DNA from: JAVVPO01 sp036655715
Lineage (GTDB): Bacteria; Bacillota; Clostridia; Lachnospirales; Cellulosilyticaceae
Direction of reading: 5' to 3'
DNA length: 64,000 bases
Assembly (NCBI GenBank): GCA_036655715.1
Contig: JAVVPO010000001.1
Span: 1 to 64,000, forward strand
This document shows positions 9,144-17,819 of this stretch, piece by piece (the first letter of the stretch is position 1; each line of letters starts with the position of its first letter). The notes below the pieces were generated by a model. The model was given only the letters and a program-made list of their open reading frames with translations, had not been told where the DNA came from and ran no database searches. Both the position numbers and the translations under genes were made by a program.

Positions 9144-10147
9144 TTATTTTTCCCAATAAATTTCTAGTTTATCTTTATCTTTGAGTTCATCTGTGAAAGC
9201 AGCTCTAACGTCATTTAATTTAAGTATAATGCTTCCTTGCGGTCTAGTTAAATCAAAATCTATATAATCAAATATATTTACAAACACATAAGAATTTTTC
9301 TTTATAGGAAGACTGATATTCTTCCCATTCACACTAAGTGTTAAATATTCTTCTTGCTGNNNNNNNNNNNNNNNNNNNNNNNNNNNNNNNNNNNNNNNNN
9401 NNNNNNNNNNNNNNNNNNNNNNNNNNNNNNNNNNNNNNNNNNNNNNNNNNNNNNNNNNNTAGGAAGACTGATATTCTTCCCATTCACACTAAGTGTTAAA
9501 TATTCTTCTTGCTGTATATTTACTGTTTCTACTATTACTTGTTCTCTATTTCTATCTATCTTTTTATCTAGGTCTTCTTGTGCAATTTTCTGTGACCTTA
9601 CTTCTATTATTTCTTTGTCTGTTTCTTCTTCTTTTATTTCTTCTCTGATACTTTCGTTGTCTTCTAGCTCTTCTAATCTATCTTCTATTAGTATACTATC
9701 CTCTTCGTTTAAGGTATAGGTATTTAAAACAAAAGCTTGATTCACTCTTATTACTTTATCTTCATCTATTTTCAGTTTCTCTACTAATTCCCCAAGTGTA
9801 CCTATATTTAAGATTTCCACTTTATCTTTTTCTACTATTTGATACTCTAAGTCTACACTATCTCCATTAACAAGTATGATAGAAAGATAAATCACCTCAT
9901 CATTAATATAGATTTTTCTTCTTTCTGGCACATAGTCTCTAATAGTCACAACCAAAGGCCTACTTTCCATCGCTCTATGAATTTTTATAATATATTGGTT
10001 ATGTACAGGCGTATTTAATGTTGTTTCTCTATCATTTAAAAGGATAGTGGCTACTTCTCCACTTTCTCCTTTTATACGTATACGCTTCTCATTAAGGCTA
10101 AATATTAGAGTTTTCCCTCTTTCAGGAAATAACTGTGTGTGATCCAT
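9144..10147 (-). CDS. FtsA-like C-terminal-domain protein, interrupted by an assembly gap
   Basis: The gene is split by 100 N. Removing the gap together with one copy of the identical 55-bp flanks joins the two parts in frame into 282 residues with a single stop. The product is rich in Glu/Asp/Lys/Ile, has no membrane segment, and carries a charged low-complexity linker (LEELEDNESIREEIKEEE region) between two beta-rich parts. The last ~60 residues (YVFVNIFDYIDFDL, GSIILKLN, DKLEIYWEK) resemble, from memory, the C-terminal extension of large clostridial FtsA-like ATPases; no ATPase domain is present. The ATG at 10147 lacks a well-spaced ribosome binding site and the true start may be upstream in another frame. 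Function unknown. Confidence 0.7.
9305..9359. repeat. 55-bp direct repeat, left copy (contig end)
   Basis: Identical over all 55 bases to 9460-9514; it ends exactly where the N run begins. Interpreted as the overlapping end of a contig rather than a biological repeat. Confidence 0.9.
9360..9459. other. Assembly gap of exactly 100 N
   Basis: One hundred N, a common placeholder length for gaps of unknown size. It falls inside the FtsA-like C-terminal-domain gene between two identical 55-bp flanks. Confidence 0.98.
9460..9514. repeat. 55-bp direct repeat, right copy (contig end)
   Basis: Second identical copy, starting at the first base after the N run. Confidence 0.9.
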
Positions 10148-10151
10148 TCCC

Positions 10152-10196
10152 TCATAGATACGCGCATCTAATACTATCTATTATTTGCTCTTTCAT
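10152..10196 (-). other. Short 14-codon frame coupled to the galT-like stop: likely displaced true start of the downstream gene
   Basis: ATG at 10194-10196 overlaps the TGA of the galT-like gene (ATGA) and has AAGGA four bases upstream, a typical coupled start. It encodes MKEQIIDSIRCAYL and stops at 10152-10154, just 4 bases before the ATG of the next gene. In the next frame the same DNA reads DARIYEG straight into MDHTQLF. The simplest reading is a frameshift around 10160-10172 separating the true start from the rest of the gene; a leader peptide coupling by reinitiation is the alternative. Confidence 0.45.
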
Positions 10197-11095
10197 AAAT
10201 TCCTTCCCACCAAATCTGCTATCTCTTTTGCATATTGCTTAGGATTTATAATACTAATACTACAGCCTGTTGCTAATTCAAACCCTGCAAAGTTACCCAC
10301 TCTAGGTATAACCTTTATATAAAAGTGATACTGACTTTTTTCATTGGGTCTTCCGCTCATTACACAAATATTATAGGCCGTATCTACTTTCATCAAATGA
10401 TACGATTTAAGCAATTTACTCAATATTTCACTTAAATCTTTAATCTCTTTTCCATCTATTTCTTCATAATTTGTTAGATGCTTTTTAGGTATAATCCATG
10501 TCTCATATAACATTTGAGGTGCACTAGGTGCTATGAGAAACCACTGGTCAGATTCTAAAATAATATTTTCATGTTCTATCGCTTTCATCATTTGGCATAT
10601 CACGCAAGATTCTTTACTGTATTCATATTCCTTTAACATAGTCACTGGTATTTCTTCTAATGCTACTATTTGCCAATGAGAATGAGCAATACTAGCACCT
10701 GAATTTTTTCCCCAATTTTTAAATATTTGTATAAAATGAATACGTGGATTTTCTTTTAAGTCTTTCCATCTGTTTTGCATGAGTAGAAATATGCTTTCCC
10801 AATGGGTTATAGAAAAATCTTTAGGGTCTTGGGTATGCCACGAAGTATCAATGACTACATCATGTATCCCATACAAAGGCTCATCTACACCACATATAGG
10901 ATACTTATTATTAACTATTCTAGCTACAAACTCATTATCCTTAGAAGATTCTAGCCAAATATTTTCTATCATTTGCTCATTTTCCACACAAAAAGGGCAT
11001 TTGTTTTTTTCTATTCCTATAAAAGGTCTATTTTTTCTATCTTCTGCAATAATACAACTTCTTCCTAAATGATACTCATTAATAATCCTTGACAT
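10193..11095 (-). CDS. GalT-like (HIT superfamily) nucleotidyltransferase
   Basis: A 300-residue soluble protein of the galactose-1-phosphate uridylyltransferase fold. Near residue 32 CPFC, paired with a second CVIC near residue 168, suggests a zinc site. The active-site stretch is GASIAHSHWQIVA, i.e. H-S-H-W-Q where classical GalT has HPHGQ; the second His is the expected nucleophile that takes the nucleotide. A later MLYETWIIPKKHL segment matches the HIT-like second half. It may act on sugar-1-phosphates or ADP/UDP-sugars, but no galactose genes are nearby, so I do not call it galT. It heads the operon ending with the AI-2E-type permease; the next gene's start overlaps its stop. Confidence 0.8.
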   Translation of the reverse strand: MSRIINEYHLGRSCIIAEDRKNRPFIGIEKNKCPFCVENEQMIENIWLESSKDNEFVARIVNNKYPICGVDEPLYGIHDVVIDTSWHTQDPKDFSITHWESIFLLMQNRWKDLKENPRIHFIQIFKNWGKNSGASIAHSHWQIVALEEIPVTMLKEYEYSKESCVICQMMKAIEHENIILESDQWFLIAPSAPQMLYETWIIPKKHLTNYEEIDGKEIKDLSEILSKLLKSYHLMKVDTAYNICVMSGRPNEKSQYHFYIKVIPRVGNFAGFELATGCSISIINPKQYAKEIADLVGRNL

Positions 11096-11167
11096 ATTAT
11101 CCCCCTTAGTAAAACTAATTCTACTATATTCAGATATAAAATAAAAGAAATATTTAACATCTAAATT

Positions 11168-11196
11168 TTAAAAAAACTAGCTACTTACTCGCTAGT
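11168..11196 (-). terminator. Terminator after the peptide-binding lipoprotein gene
   Basis: A 6-bp core stem ACTAGC/GCTAGT (11176-11181 with 11191-11196) is followed on the minus strand by a run of T, and overlaps the stop codon of the upstream gene. Confidence 0.75.
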
Positions 11197-12817
11197 CTTC
11201 TAAACTCCACTCCTGTATATTAGAATAAATATTACAAGGATCTGGATCTATGTTCCCTTTAATCTTTTTCTTGGTAATAACAGCACCATTTCTAAAATAC
11301 AAACTTATATAAGGATTTTGTTCCGCAAAATAATGTTGTAAGCTAGAATACGCCTCTGTAATATACTCAATATCTGCCATAAAAGCCTCTTTTAATAAAG
11401 TATCCATTTGGCTATCTTGATAACCAATAAAGTTATCTCCACTAGTTATTTGGCTAGAATGGAATGCAAAACTTAAATCAGGTATATATGATAACTTCCA
11501 TCCACCTAAAAAAGCATCATATTGTCTACTATATATCCTGGAAAGATAAGTTTCCTTGTCTACTTCTTCAATAATAACCTCTACACCTATACTCTTATAC
11601 ATCTTTTGTATGCCTTGAGCTACTTTTACTCGCTCTTTATTTTCTTTATTAACTAATAAGTTAAAAGAAAGTGAGATGTTATTTTTAGTAAATAATTTAG
11701 TTTTTTCATCTAACTGATAGCCTTCTTGAGCTAATAATAGCTTAGCTTTTTCCTTATCATACTCTCTAATATCTAAAGTCTTATCAAAAAGGTAGGACTT
11801 AGGACTAATAGGTGTATCCGTTACAATCCCTTGGCCTAAATAATAAATATCAATAATTTCTTGTCGCTCTAGTCCATAAGCTAACGCTTCTCTTATATTT
11901 TTATTCTGGAATTGCGGTCTATTGAAATTAAGTGCCATAAATTCATAATTATTAGTTGGTAGTTCATAGATTCTAGCTGATTTATCTTTCGTATATTTTC
12001 CCCAATCCATTACATCCGTATAAATAACATCTATGAGTCCTTGTTCAAAAGCATGTAAAGTACTCTCTTCATCTGGAGTTATTAATATTTGCACTTGTCC
12101 AATTCCTGGTATTCCCTTAAAATAACTTTCATTTGATTCTAAGGTAATTTGCTTTAAAGGAACTTCTGTTTGGAACTTATAAGGTCCACTCCCTACAGGT
12201 TTTATATCCAGTGCTTCTTCTTTTGGCACATTATAAATATGCTCAGGAATAACTGGGAAAAATAATGTCTGTAGCATGCCACTAAAAGGCTGTCTATACC
12301 AAATTTGAAGTGCATTATTAGTTAAGACCTGTACCTTGGCTATATTCTCCACAGCCTTCTTATAAGGAGAATCCGTTGCTTGTTGTATCGTTTCAATGGT
12401 AAACTTTACATCATTTGCTGTAAGTGACTTACCATCATGCCATAAAACATCTTCTTCTAATGTAATATGAATACTATTACTGGCTGTATCAATATACCAT
12501 GTTTTAGCTAACTGAGGTGTAATACTACCATCTACTTCTATATTAACTAATGTATCAAACATAAGATGCAGTCCTTGTTCCACACTTTTTTCTGTATTAT
12601 AAATAGGATGAAGCGTGGTTGGGCTTCTCATAGCTACTTTAATTAAATCTCCTTCAAGAGGTATTGACTCCACTTCCTCTATTTCTTCCTGCGCCGGTGT
12701 TTCTACCGGATGTTCTTTTACTTCTTCGCTCTTCATTGTACAACCCACTAACAAAATCATACTTATGATCATTAGACTTATAATCATTATGCCTATTCTC
12801 TTTAATATTCTTGCCAC
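11192..12817 (-). CDS. Peptide/nickel ABC transporter substrate-binding lipoprotein (SBP family 5)
   Basis: A 541-residue secreted lipoprotein. The N terminus has two Arg/Lys, a hydrophobic stretch and a lipobox LVGC at about residues 23-26, so Cys26 should be lipidated and the protein anchored outside the membrane. The body shows the extracellular solute-binding family 5 pattern: LTANDVKFTIETI, VGSGPYKF, NIREALAYGLERQEI and a C-terminal lobe. Family members bind oligopeptides, dipeptides or nickel. GTG start, with AGGAGG nine bases upstream. No permease or ATPase genes lie next to it, so partners must be encoded elsewhere. Last gene of the polA-coaE-transglycosylase group. Confidence 0.9.
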   Translation of the reverse strand: MARILKRIGIMIISLMIISMILLVGCTMKSEEVKEHPVETPAQEEIEEVESIPLEGDLIKVAMRSPTTLHPIYNTEKSVEQGLHLMFDTLVNIEVDGSITPQLAKTWYIDTASNSIHITLEEDVLWHDGKSLTANDVKFTIETIQQATDSPYKKAVENIAKVQVLTNNALQIWYRQPFSGMLQTLFFPVIPEHIYNVPKEEALDIKPVGSGPYKFQTEVPLKQITLESNESYFKGIPGIGQVQILITPDEESTLHAFEQGLIDVIYTDVMDWGKYTKDKSARIYELPTNNYEFMALNFNRPQFQNKNIREALAYGLERQEIIDIYYLGQGIVTDTPISPKSYLFDKTLDIREYDKEKAKLLLAQEGYQLDEKTKLFTKNNISLSFNLLVNKENKERVKVAQGIQKMYKSIGVEVIIEEVDKETYLSRIYSRQYDAFLGGWKLSYIPDLSFAFHSSQITSGDNFIGYQDSQMDTLLKEAFMADIEYITEAYSSLQHYFAEQNPYISLYFRNGAVITKKKIKGNIDPDPCNIYSNIQEWSLED

Positions 12818-12831
12818 TTAGCTATTCCTCC

Positions 12832-13377
12832 TTAGCCTTTGTATAATAGCTTATAAATAGCATATGCAAACTTCACTCGTTTAACATAGTTATCTGTCTC
12901 TTTAAATGGAATGGTATGAATCGTCTTTCCATCACTACTATAAGCTGTATTGCTCCTCCACTTAGCTACATTCCCACTTCCTGCATTATAAGCGACAAGA
13001 GCCATCTCTATATTTCCATCATACTGCTTAATAAGTTTATCAATATACCAACATCCAATCTGTATATTGATACTTGGATCAAACAATTTATCAGAAGAGT
13101 AATTTTTTATATCACATAACTCAGCTCCCCAATTACCTGTTGTATCCATAATCTGCATAAGCCCTTTAGCACCACTTTTCGAAATAGCTTGTGCATCAAA
13201 TTTACTCTCTGTCCTAATAACAGCATATACAAATAACGGATCTAATCCATAGTTATCACTTATCTCACTAACAATCTGGCTATACTGCCTAGGATATAAT
13301 GTATAAACACTAATTACTACTATACTTGCCAAAATACATAAACTCGCGATTACTTTAATTATCTTTTTCTCTTTCAA
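12832..13377 (-). CDS. Membrane-anchored lytic transglycosylase (SLT, GH23)
   Basis: A 181-residue protein with an N-terminal membrane anchor (about residues 8-27) and an extracellular SLT domain. RTESKFDAQAIS holds the catalytic Glu, followed by GAKGLMQIM and, later, ALVAYNAGSGNVAKW, all classical for GH23 enzymes that cleave the MurNAc-GlcNAc bond with 1,6-anhydro product. Start choice: a TTG at 13383 is only 2 bases after AAAGGA, whereas the TTG at 13377 has 8-base spacing, giving a (fMet)KEKKIIKV start. It lies 8-14 bases from its neighbours in a tight operon. Confidence 0.88.
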   Translation of the reverse strand: MKEKKIIKVIASLCILASIVVISVYTLYPRQYSQIVSEISDNYGLDPLFVYAVIRTESKFDAQAISKSGAKGLMQIMDTTGNWGAELCDIKNYSSDKLFDPSINIQIGCWYIDKLIKQYDGNIEMALVAYNAGSGNVAKWRSNTAYSSDGKTIHTIPFKETDNYVKRVKFAYAIYKLLYKG

Positions 13378-13391
13378 ACCCAAAGTCCTTT

Positions 13392-13985
13392 CTACCAGCT
13401 TACTATTATTTTTGCAATTTGGTCTTTTGTATTTTCTGGAGAAAAACTATTATCAATGACTACATCTGATACTGAATTGAATTCTTCCCATTTCTTTTGA
13501 GAGTTAATCCTTTTTAAGGCTTCTTCTCTCGTAAACCCTTCTCTTTGCATAATTCTTTCTATTCTTACTTCTTCCTCTGTATAAACCCCAATTACTTTGT
13601 CCGTCAATTTAACTAAACCAATTTCAATGAGTAAAGCTGCATCTATAATAATCCATTCCCATTTATCCTCAAGTTTTCGCTTTTCTATCTGAAAAGATAC
13701 TTCTTCAAAAATAAGTGGATGGCTGATCTCATTAAGTTTTTGTAACTTGGTTTGATCTGCAAAAACAATAGCTCCAAGTTTTGCTCTTATAATATGACCT
13801 TCTTCATCTAATATATCTTCTCCGAAAGCACTAACTACCTTATTATAAGCTTTTCCATCTTTTAGTAGTAACTTATGGCCTATTTCATCTGCCCCAATCA
13901 CATATGTTTCTTTCAGAATGGATAATAGGGATACTATCGTTGTCTTGCCAGCTCCTATTCCTCCAACAATTCCTAAAACCATCAT
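13392..13985 (-). CDS. coaE: Dephospho-CoA kinase
   Basis: A 197-residue P-loop kinase performing the last step of coenzyme A synthesis, phosphorylation of the ribose 3'-hydroxyl of dephospho-CoA. Walker A is GGIGAGKTT near residues 8-16; GADEIGHKLL and ISHPLIF are family hallmarks, and IIIDAALLIEIGL is the Walker B/lid region. Length fits the family. It lies 12 bases after polA, an arrangement common in Firmicutes. Confidence 0.95.
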   Translation of the reverse strand: MMVLGIVGGIGAGKTTIVSLLSILKETYVIGADEIGHKLLLKDGKAYNKVVSAFGEDILDEEGHIIRAKLGAIVFADQTKLQKLNEISHPLIFEEVSFQIEKRKLEDKWEWIIIDAALLIEIGLVKLTDKVIGVYTEEEVRIERIMQREGFTREEALKRINSQKKWEEFNSVSDVVIDNSFSPENTKDQIAKIIVSW

Positions 13986-13997
13986 ATTTATTCACTC

Positions 13998-16643
13998 CTA
14001 TTTCGTATCAAACCAATTCTCACCACTGTGTACTTCTACAGATAATGGTACACCTAAACTCACTGCATGTTCCATTTCATATTGCATTAACTCTTTTACC
14101 TTCTCCATCTCTGGTTTATAAACTTCTAATAACAACTCATCATGTACGGTTAAAATAAGCTTAGATTTTAATTTTTTTTCTTCTAATTTAGAATGTACTT
14201 TAATCATTGCAATCTTGATAATATCTGCTGCAGTTCCTTGAATAGGTGTATTCATCGCTACACGTTTGCCAAATTCTCTTATATTGAAATTCTTAGAACT
14301 TATTTCTGGAATATCTCTTTTTCTATTAAACAAAGTAGTCACGTAACCTTGTTCTTTTGCCGTTTCTACTACACTATCTAGGTATTCTTTTACTCTAGGA
14401 TATTTTTCAAAATAGCTATCTATATATTGTTGCGCCTCTTTTAACGATACTTTGATATCATCTGCTAATGAGAATGCTCCTATTCCATAGACTATCCCAA
14501 AGTTTACAGCTTTTGCGCTATATCTTTGCGCCGGAGTTACTTCGTCAAATGGTACATGTAACACTTGTGAAGCTGTTAGCGTGTGTACATCAATTCCTTC
14601 TTTAAACGCATTGATTAATATTTCATCTTCCGCCATAGCAGCTAATACTCTTAGCTCTATTTGAGAATAGTCGGCATCTAAAAAGATATAGTCTTGTGAC
14701 TTAGGAATAAATACCTTCCTAATCTTTCTCCCTAACTCTAACCTCATAGGAATATTTTGTAAATTAGGCTCTGTTGAACTAATACGACCCGTCGCTGTAA
14801 TCGTCTGATTAAAGGTGGAATGAATTTTATTATCTTTTCCAAGTACATTAAGCAGTCCATCTACATAAGTTGATTTAAGCTTTGTATACTGTCTATAATC
14901 TAATATTTTTTGAACAACTGGATATTCATCTTTTAAACTCTCTAGTACTTCTGCCGCTGTAGAATAACCTGTCTTTGTCTTTTTTGCCGCTGGAATATCC
15001 ATTTTTTCAAATAGAATAACGCCTAATTGCTTAGGTGAGTTAATGTTAAACTCTTCTCCTGCATATTCATAAATTTCTTTTGCCGCAGCCTCAATAAGAA
15101 CATCTAATTCTTCTCCATAAATGGTAAGTGCTTCAGGATTAAGGCTGATTCCCTCTTGTTCCATACCAAACAACACTTTTACTAAAGGCATTTCAATTTG
15201 GTAAAATAACTCTTCCATCTTATAGTCTTCTAGCTGACCTTTTATAACCTCATAAACTTGTAGTAATACCTCAGCTCTTTGATACATTTCTTTTTCACGT
15301 ATCTCGTCTACTAGCCCCAACCATTTTTTCATAGATTTACCCTTGCCTAGGATACCCTCTATATTATTCATATTATCATTATCTAAAAATATTTCACTTA
15401 GCTCAGAAATATCATAAGTATCATTCGTTGGATTTATCAAGTAGGCTGCAATAAAAGTATCAAAGACCTCGCCTTCGAGTGTCATCTCTAGCCCTGCTAA
15501 TTGATGTCTTAAAAGTTTTGTATCGTGTATCACTTTAGCAAATGTCTTATTAGCAAATAAATCCTTCACAGCTTGTCTTTGTTCTATTTGATTATAATCA
15601 TACTCTATATAAGCACCTTTCCCCTTGGCAGCTAATCCTAAGCCAATGGTATGGTCTTCTATAAAGTAAGCTATAGCTATCCTATCTTGGCCTGCAATAA
15701 ACTCCGATGTCTGCTCAGGTAATAATTTGACAAACTCTAATTCATCTATAGCATTTTCTGCCTTATCAGTATTTTTTCTTGGTAATTTTGTCATAAGTTT
15801 TTTAAATTCTAATTCTTTAAAAAGCTTTTCCGTTTCATAATCAAGACCTAACTCAAACTTAAAGTCTTCCCAGCTATACTCTAATGCTACATTACATACA
15901 ATAGTCGCAAGTACTTTGCTCTCTAATGCCTGTGCTTTATACTCAGCTAAATTTTCTTTTAGTTTTTTTTGTTTAATCTCTTCTATATGCTCATATAAAT
16001 TTTCTATGGAATGGTATTCTTTAATGAGTTTAGTTGCTGTTTTTTCGCCTACTCCTGGCACACCTTTTATATTATCTGACGTATCTCCCATAAGGCCTTT
16101 TACATCAATAAATTCAAGGGGAGTTACTTCATATTTCTCATAGACATCCTTTGCATGATAGCTTTCTATTTCTGTTCCTGTTTGTTTTGTCTTAGGAATC
16201 TTAACTTCTATCTTTTCACTTGTAATTTGAAGTAAATCTCTATCTCCAGAGATTACTACAACACTTAAATCATCTATCTCCCCTTGCTTAGCTAGTGTTC
16301 CTAAAAGATCGTCTGCTTCATATCCCTCTTTTTCTAACATATGAATATCCAAGCTTTTTAATACTTGCTTTAAAAGGGGTATCTGCATCCTTAACTCTTC
16401 TGGCATACCTTTACGTGTACCCTTATAGGTTTCATTCATCTTATGTCTAAAAGTAGGAGGGCTCATGTCAAAGGCAACTCCCACTAAATCTGGTTTTTCT
16501 TTTTCTATCATACTAAACATAATATTTAAAAATCCATATACTGCATTTGTATAAATTCCATTTTTGTTTCTCAATAACGGAATGCCATAAAATGCTCTAT
16601 TTGCAATGCTCAGTCCATCAAATAGTAATATTTTTTTATCCAT
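13998..16643 (-). CDS. polA: DNA polymerase I
   Basis: An 881-residue family A polymerase for repair and Okazaki fragment processing. Residues ~1-290 are the 5'-3' exonuclease (EGYEADDLLGTLA, SGDRDLLQ, GDTSDNIKGVPGVG). Residues ~310-480 are a degenerate 3'-5' exonuclease-like domain in which the DTE metal-binding motif is not visible. The polymerase domain shows motif A DYSQIELRVLA, motif B RYSAKAVNFGIVYG and motif C LTVHDELL. The ATG at 16649 lies only 2 bases after TAGGAG; the ATG at 16643 has 8-base spacing and gives MDKKILLFDG. Proofreading is therefore probably absent, as in Bacillus PolA. Confidence 0.97.
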   Translation of the reverse strand: MDKKILLFDGLSIANRAFYGIPLLRNKNGIYTNAVYGFLNIMFSMIEKEKPDLVGVAFDMSPPTFRHKMNETYKGTRKGMPEELRMQIPLLKQVLKSLDIHMLEKEGYEADDLLGTLAKQGEIDDLSVVVISGDRDLLQITSEKIEVKIPKTKQTGTEIESYHAKDVYEKYEVTPLEFIDVKGLMGDTSDNIKGVPGVGEKTATKLIKEYHSIENLYEHIEEIKQKKLKENLAEYKAQALESKVLATIVCNVALEYSWEDFKFELGLDYETEKLFKELEFKKLMTKLPRKNTDKAENAIDELEFVKLLPEQTSEFIAGQDRIAIAYFIEDHTIGLGLAAKGKGAYIEYDYNQIEQRQAVKDLFANKTFAKVIHDTKLLRHQLAGLEMTLEGEVFDTFIAAYLINPTNDTYDISELSEIFLDNDNMNNIEGILGKGKSMKKWLGLVDEIREKEMYQRAEVLLQVYEVIKGQLEDYKMEELFYQIEMPLVKVLFGMEQEGISLNPEALTIYGEELDVLIEAAAKEIYEYAGEEFNINSPKQLGVILFEKMDIPAAKKTKTGYSTAAEVLESLKDEYPVVQKILDYRQYTKLKSTYVDGLLNVLGKDNKIHSTFNQTITATGRISSTEPNLQNIPMRLELGRKIRKVFIPKSQDYIFLDADYSQIELRVLAAMAEDEILINAFKEGIDVHTLTASQVLHVPFDEVTPAQRYSAKAVNFGIVYGIGAFSLADDIKVSLKEAQQYIDSYFEKYPRVKEYLDSVVETAKEQGYVTTLFNRKRDIPEISSKNFNIREFGKRVAMNTPIQGTAADIIKIAMIKVHSKLEEKKLKSKLILTVHDELLLEVYKPEMEKVKELMQYEMEHAVSLGVPLSVEVHSGENWFDTK

Positions 16644-16684
16644 TTCCATCTCTCCTAAGCTTTCTTAGTCTTTATCTTTATTAT

Positions 16685-16724
16685 AATAATACCTTTAACT
16701 GAAGTATAGGTATTATTGTTTTTT
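16685..16724 (+). terminator. Plus-oriented terminator-like hairpin in the polA upstream region
   Basis: A perfect 10-bp stem (16685-16694 with 16708-16717) is followed on the plus strand by G and six T, i.e. it has terminator form only for transcription opposite to polA. No plus-strand gene is visible upstream. On the minus strand it lies 42 bases or more before the polA start. Confidence 0.4.
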
Positions 16725-16786
16725 GTAATTACCTAAATTATTCCTTTTCAATTATAGCATATTTTTCTAACAGATAATAGAAATAA

Positions 16787-16826
16787 GAAAAAGCACTGAA
16801 AATATGATTTACATACTCTCAATGCT
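16787..16826 (-). terminator. Possible terminator of yqzL-recO
   Basis: An 8-bp stem (16819-16826 with 16792-16799, one G:T pair) with a 19-base loop is followed by five T on the minus strand and overlaps the recO stop codon. The loop is long, so strength is uncertain. Confidence 0.5.
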
Positions 16827-17564
16827 CTTTATAAATTCTATTGTTTTAAAAGATTTATCAATGTAATAATTGATATAACTGTCATTTACTCTTTCTAATT
16901 GTTCTAATGCCGCTTCATCTAAATGAAATTGAAAGAGATGTTCTAACGGAATGTACAATATATATCTTATCGTATAAAGTGTGGTATACCCAATAGAAAT
17001 CAAATACTCATTTCCTAGGCAATCATCACATATAATCCCACCTTCTGCTACTACAAAATTATATCTAGGCAAAGGTATCTCTATCATCTCTTTGCTACAA
17101 CTTGTACAATGCTCCACACTAGGCATTAAGCCTATTGTCTTTAGCGCCCTTAGTTCAAATATCCTTCTAATTAACTTAGGATAAATCTTACCTTGTGATA
17201 ATTTATGTAAAGTCCTTAAAGTCAATTTCAAAAGCTCTTCATTAATGACTCCTTCTCTTGTAACCTCCCTCAGAAACTCTACTATATAAGCAGCATAACT
17301 AAGTCTTAATAAATCTTCTCTTATGTTATGAAACATACTAATAATATCTACACTAATCAGTTTATAAGTCTCTTTATAGGCACTTAATACAAATTGCCCA
17401 TAGACAAATAATTGTGTTCCTGAAGCAAAGCCTTTATCATTCTTTGTAGCTTTAGGTGCTCCTACTTGGATTTTACCTAATTCATGAGTAAAGAGAGTGA
17501 TATACTTATCACCCTCTCCCACCACATACTCTTTAATAATAATACCTTTGGCATTTATAATCAT
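16809..17564 (-). CDS. recO: DNA repair protein RecO
   Basis: A 251-residue recombination mediator that helps RecR load RecA on SSB-coated DNA and anneals strands. The N-terminal ~80 residues form an OB-fold (AKGIIIKEYVVGEGDKYITLFT), the middle is helical, and a four-Cys zinc site is visible as CTSC near residue 154 and CDDC near residue 180. Its ATG shares one base with the stop of the small yqzL gene, so the two are translationally coupled. The order era-yqzL-recO matches Bacillus and Clostridia. Confidence 0.95.
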   Translation of the reverse strand: MIINAKGIIIKEYVVGEGDKYITLFTHELGKIQVGAPKATKNDKGFASGTQLFVYGQFVLSAYKETYKLISVDIISMFHNIREDLLRLSYAAYIVEFLREVTREGVINEELLKLTLRTLHKLSQGKIYPKLIRRIFELRALKTIGLMPSVEHCTSCSKEMIEIPLPRYNFVVAEGGIICDDCLGNEYLISIGYTTLYTIRYILYIPLEHLFQFHLDEAALEQLERVNDSYINYYIDKSFKTIEFIKSIESM

Positions 17565-17716
17565 TATTCACTCATTCCATCCGTAATCAGCCCATCATCC
17601 ATCTCGGCTTCTCCTACATTGTTAGATGTATCTTGTAGTTTTTCATACTCCTTAAATGATAAGTAAGTATTAATATCTCCTGTAGTCTCAAAACATTTCC
17701 ATAAGTTGTGTATCAT
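17564..17716 (-). CDS. yqzL: YqzL-family small protein
   Basis: A 50-residue gene recognised by its N-terminal MIHNLWKCFETTGDINTYL and FKEYEKL, which match the small YqzL family regularly found between era and recO in Firmicutes. AGGGGG lies 8 bases before the ATG. The stop TAA overlaps the recO ATG by one base. The acidic C-terminal half (GEAEMDDGLITDGMSE) looks unstructured. Function is unknown; the conserved position suggests a role tied to recO translation or repair. Confidence 0.85.
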   Translation of the reverse strand: MIHNLWKCFETTGDINTYLSFKEYEKLQDTSNNVGEAEMDDGLITDGMSE

Positions 17717-17819
17717 TTTTATAACCCCCTATGTCAGTTTATATACTATAGGATTTACATATTTAAAGTTTATATGCTATAAAAAAACTTCCAACTCAAA
17801 ACTCCTTGACTATATTTTA

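Noticed and set aside
9144..9332. Separate 62-residue gene right of the gap
   Set aside because: It is the 3' end of the gap-split gene; its Met is an internal position created by the break.
9305..9514. The 55-bp direct repeats as a mobile element target duplication or tandem repeat
   Set aside because: There is no element between them, only a placeholder N run, and one copy suffices to restore the gene.
9354..9719. Plus-strand open frame running through the N gap
   Set aside because: It depends on unknown bases and is antisense to the FtsA-like C-terminal gene.
13998..16643. Loss of proofreading residues in PolA as a novelty
   Set aside because: A degenerate 3'-5' exonuclease domain is normal for PolA of Bacillus and many Firmicutes.
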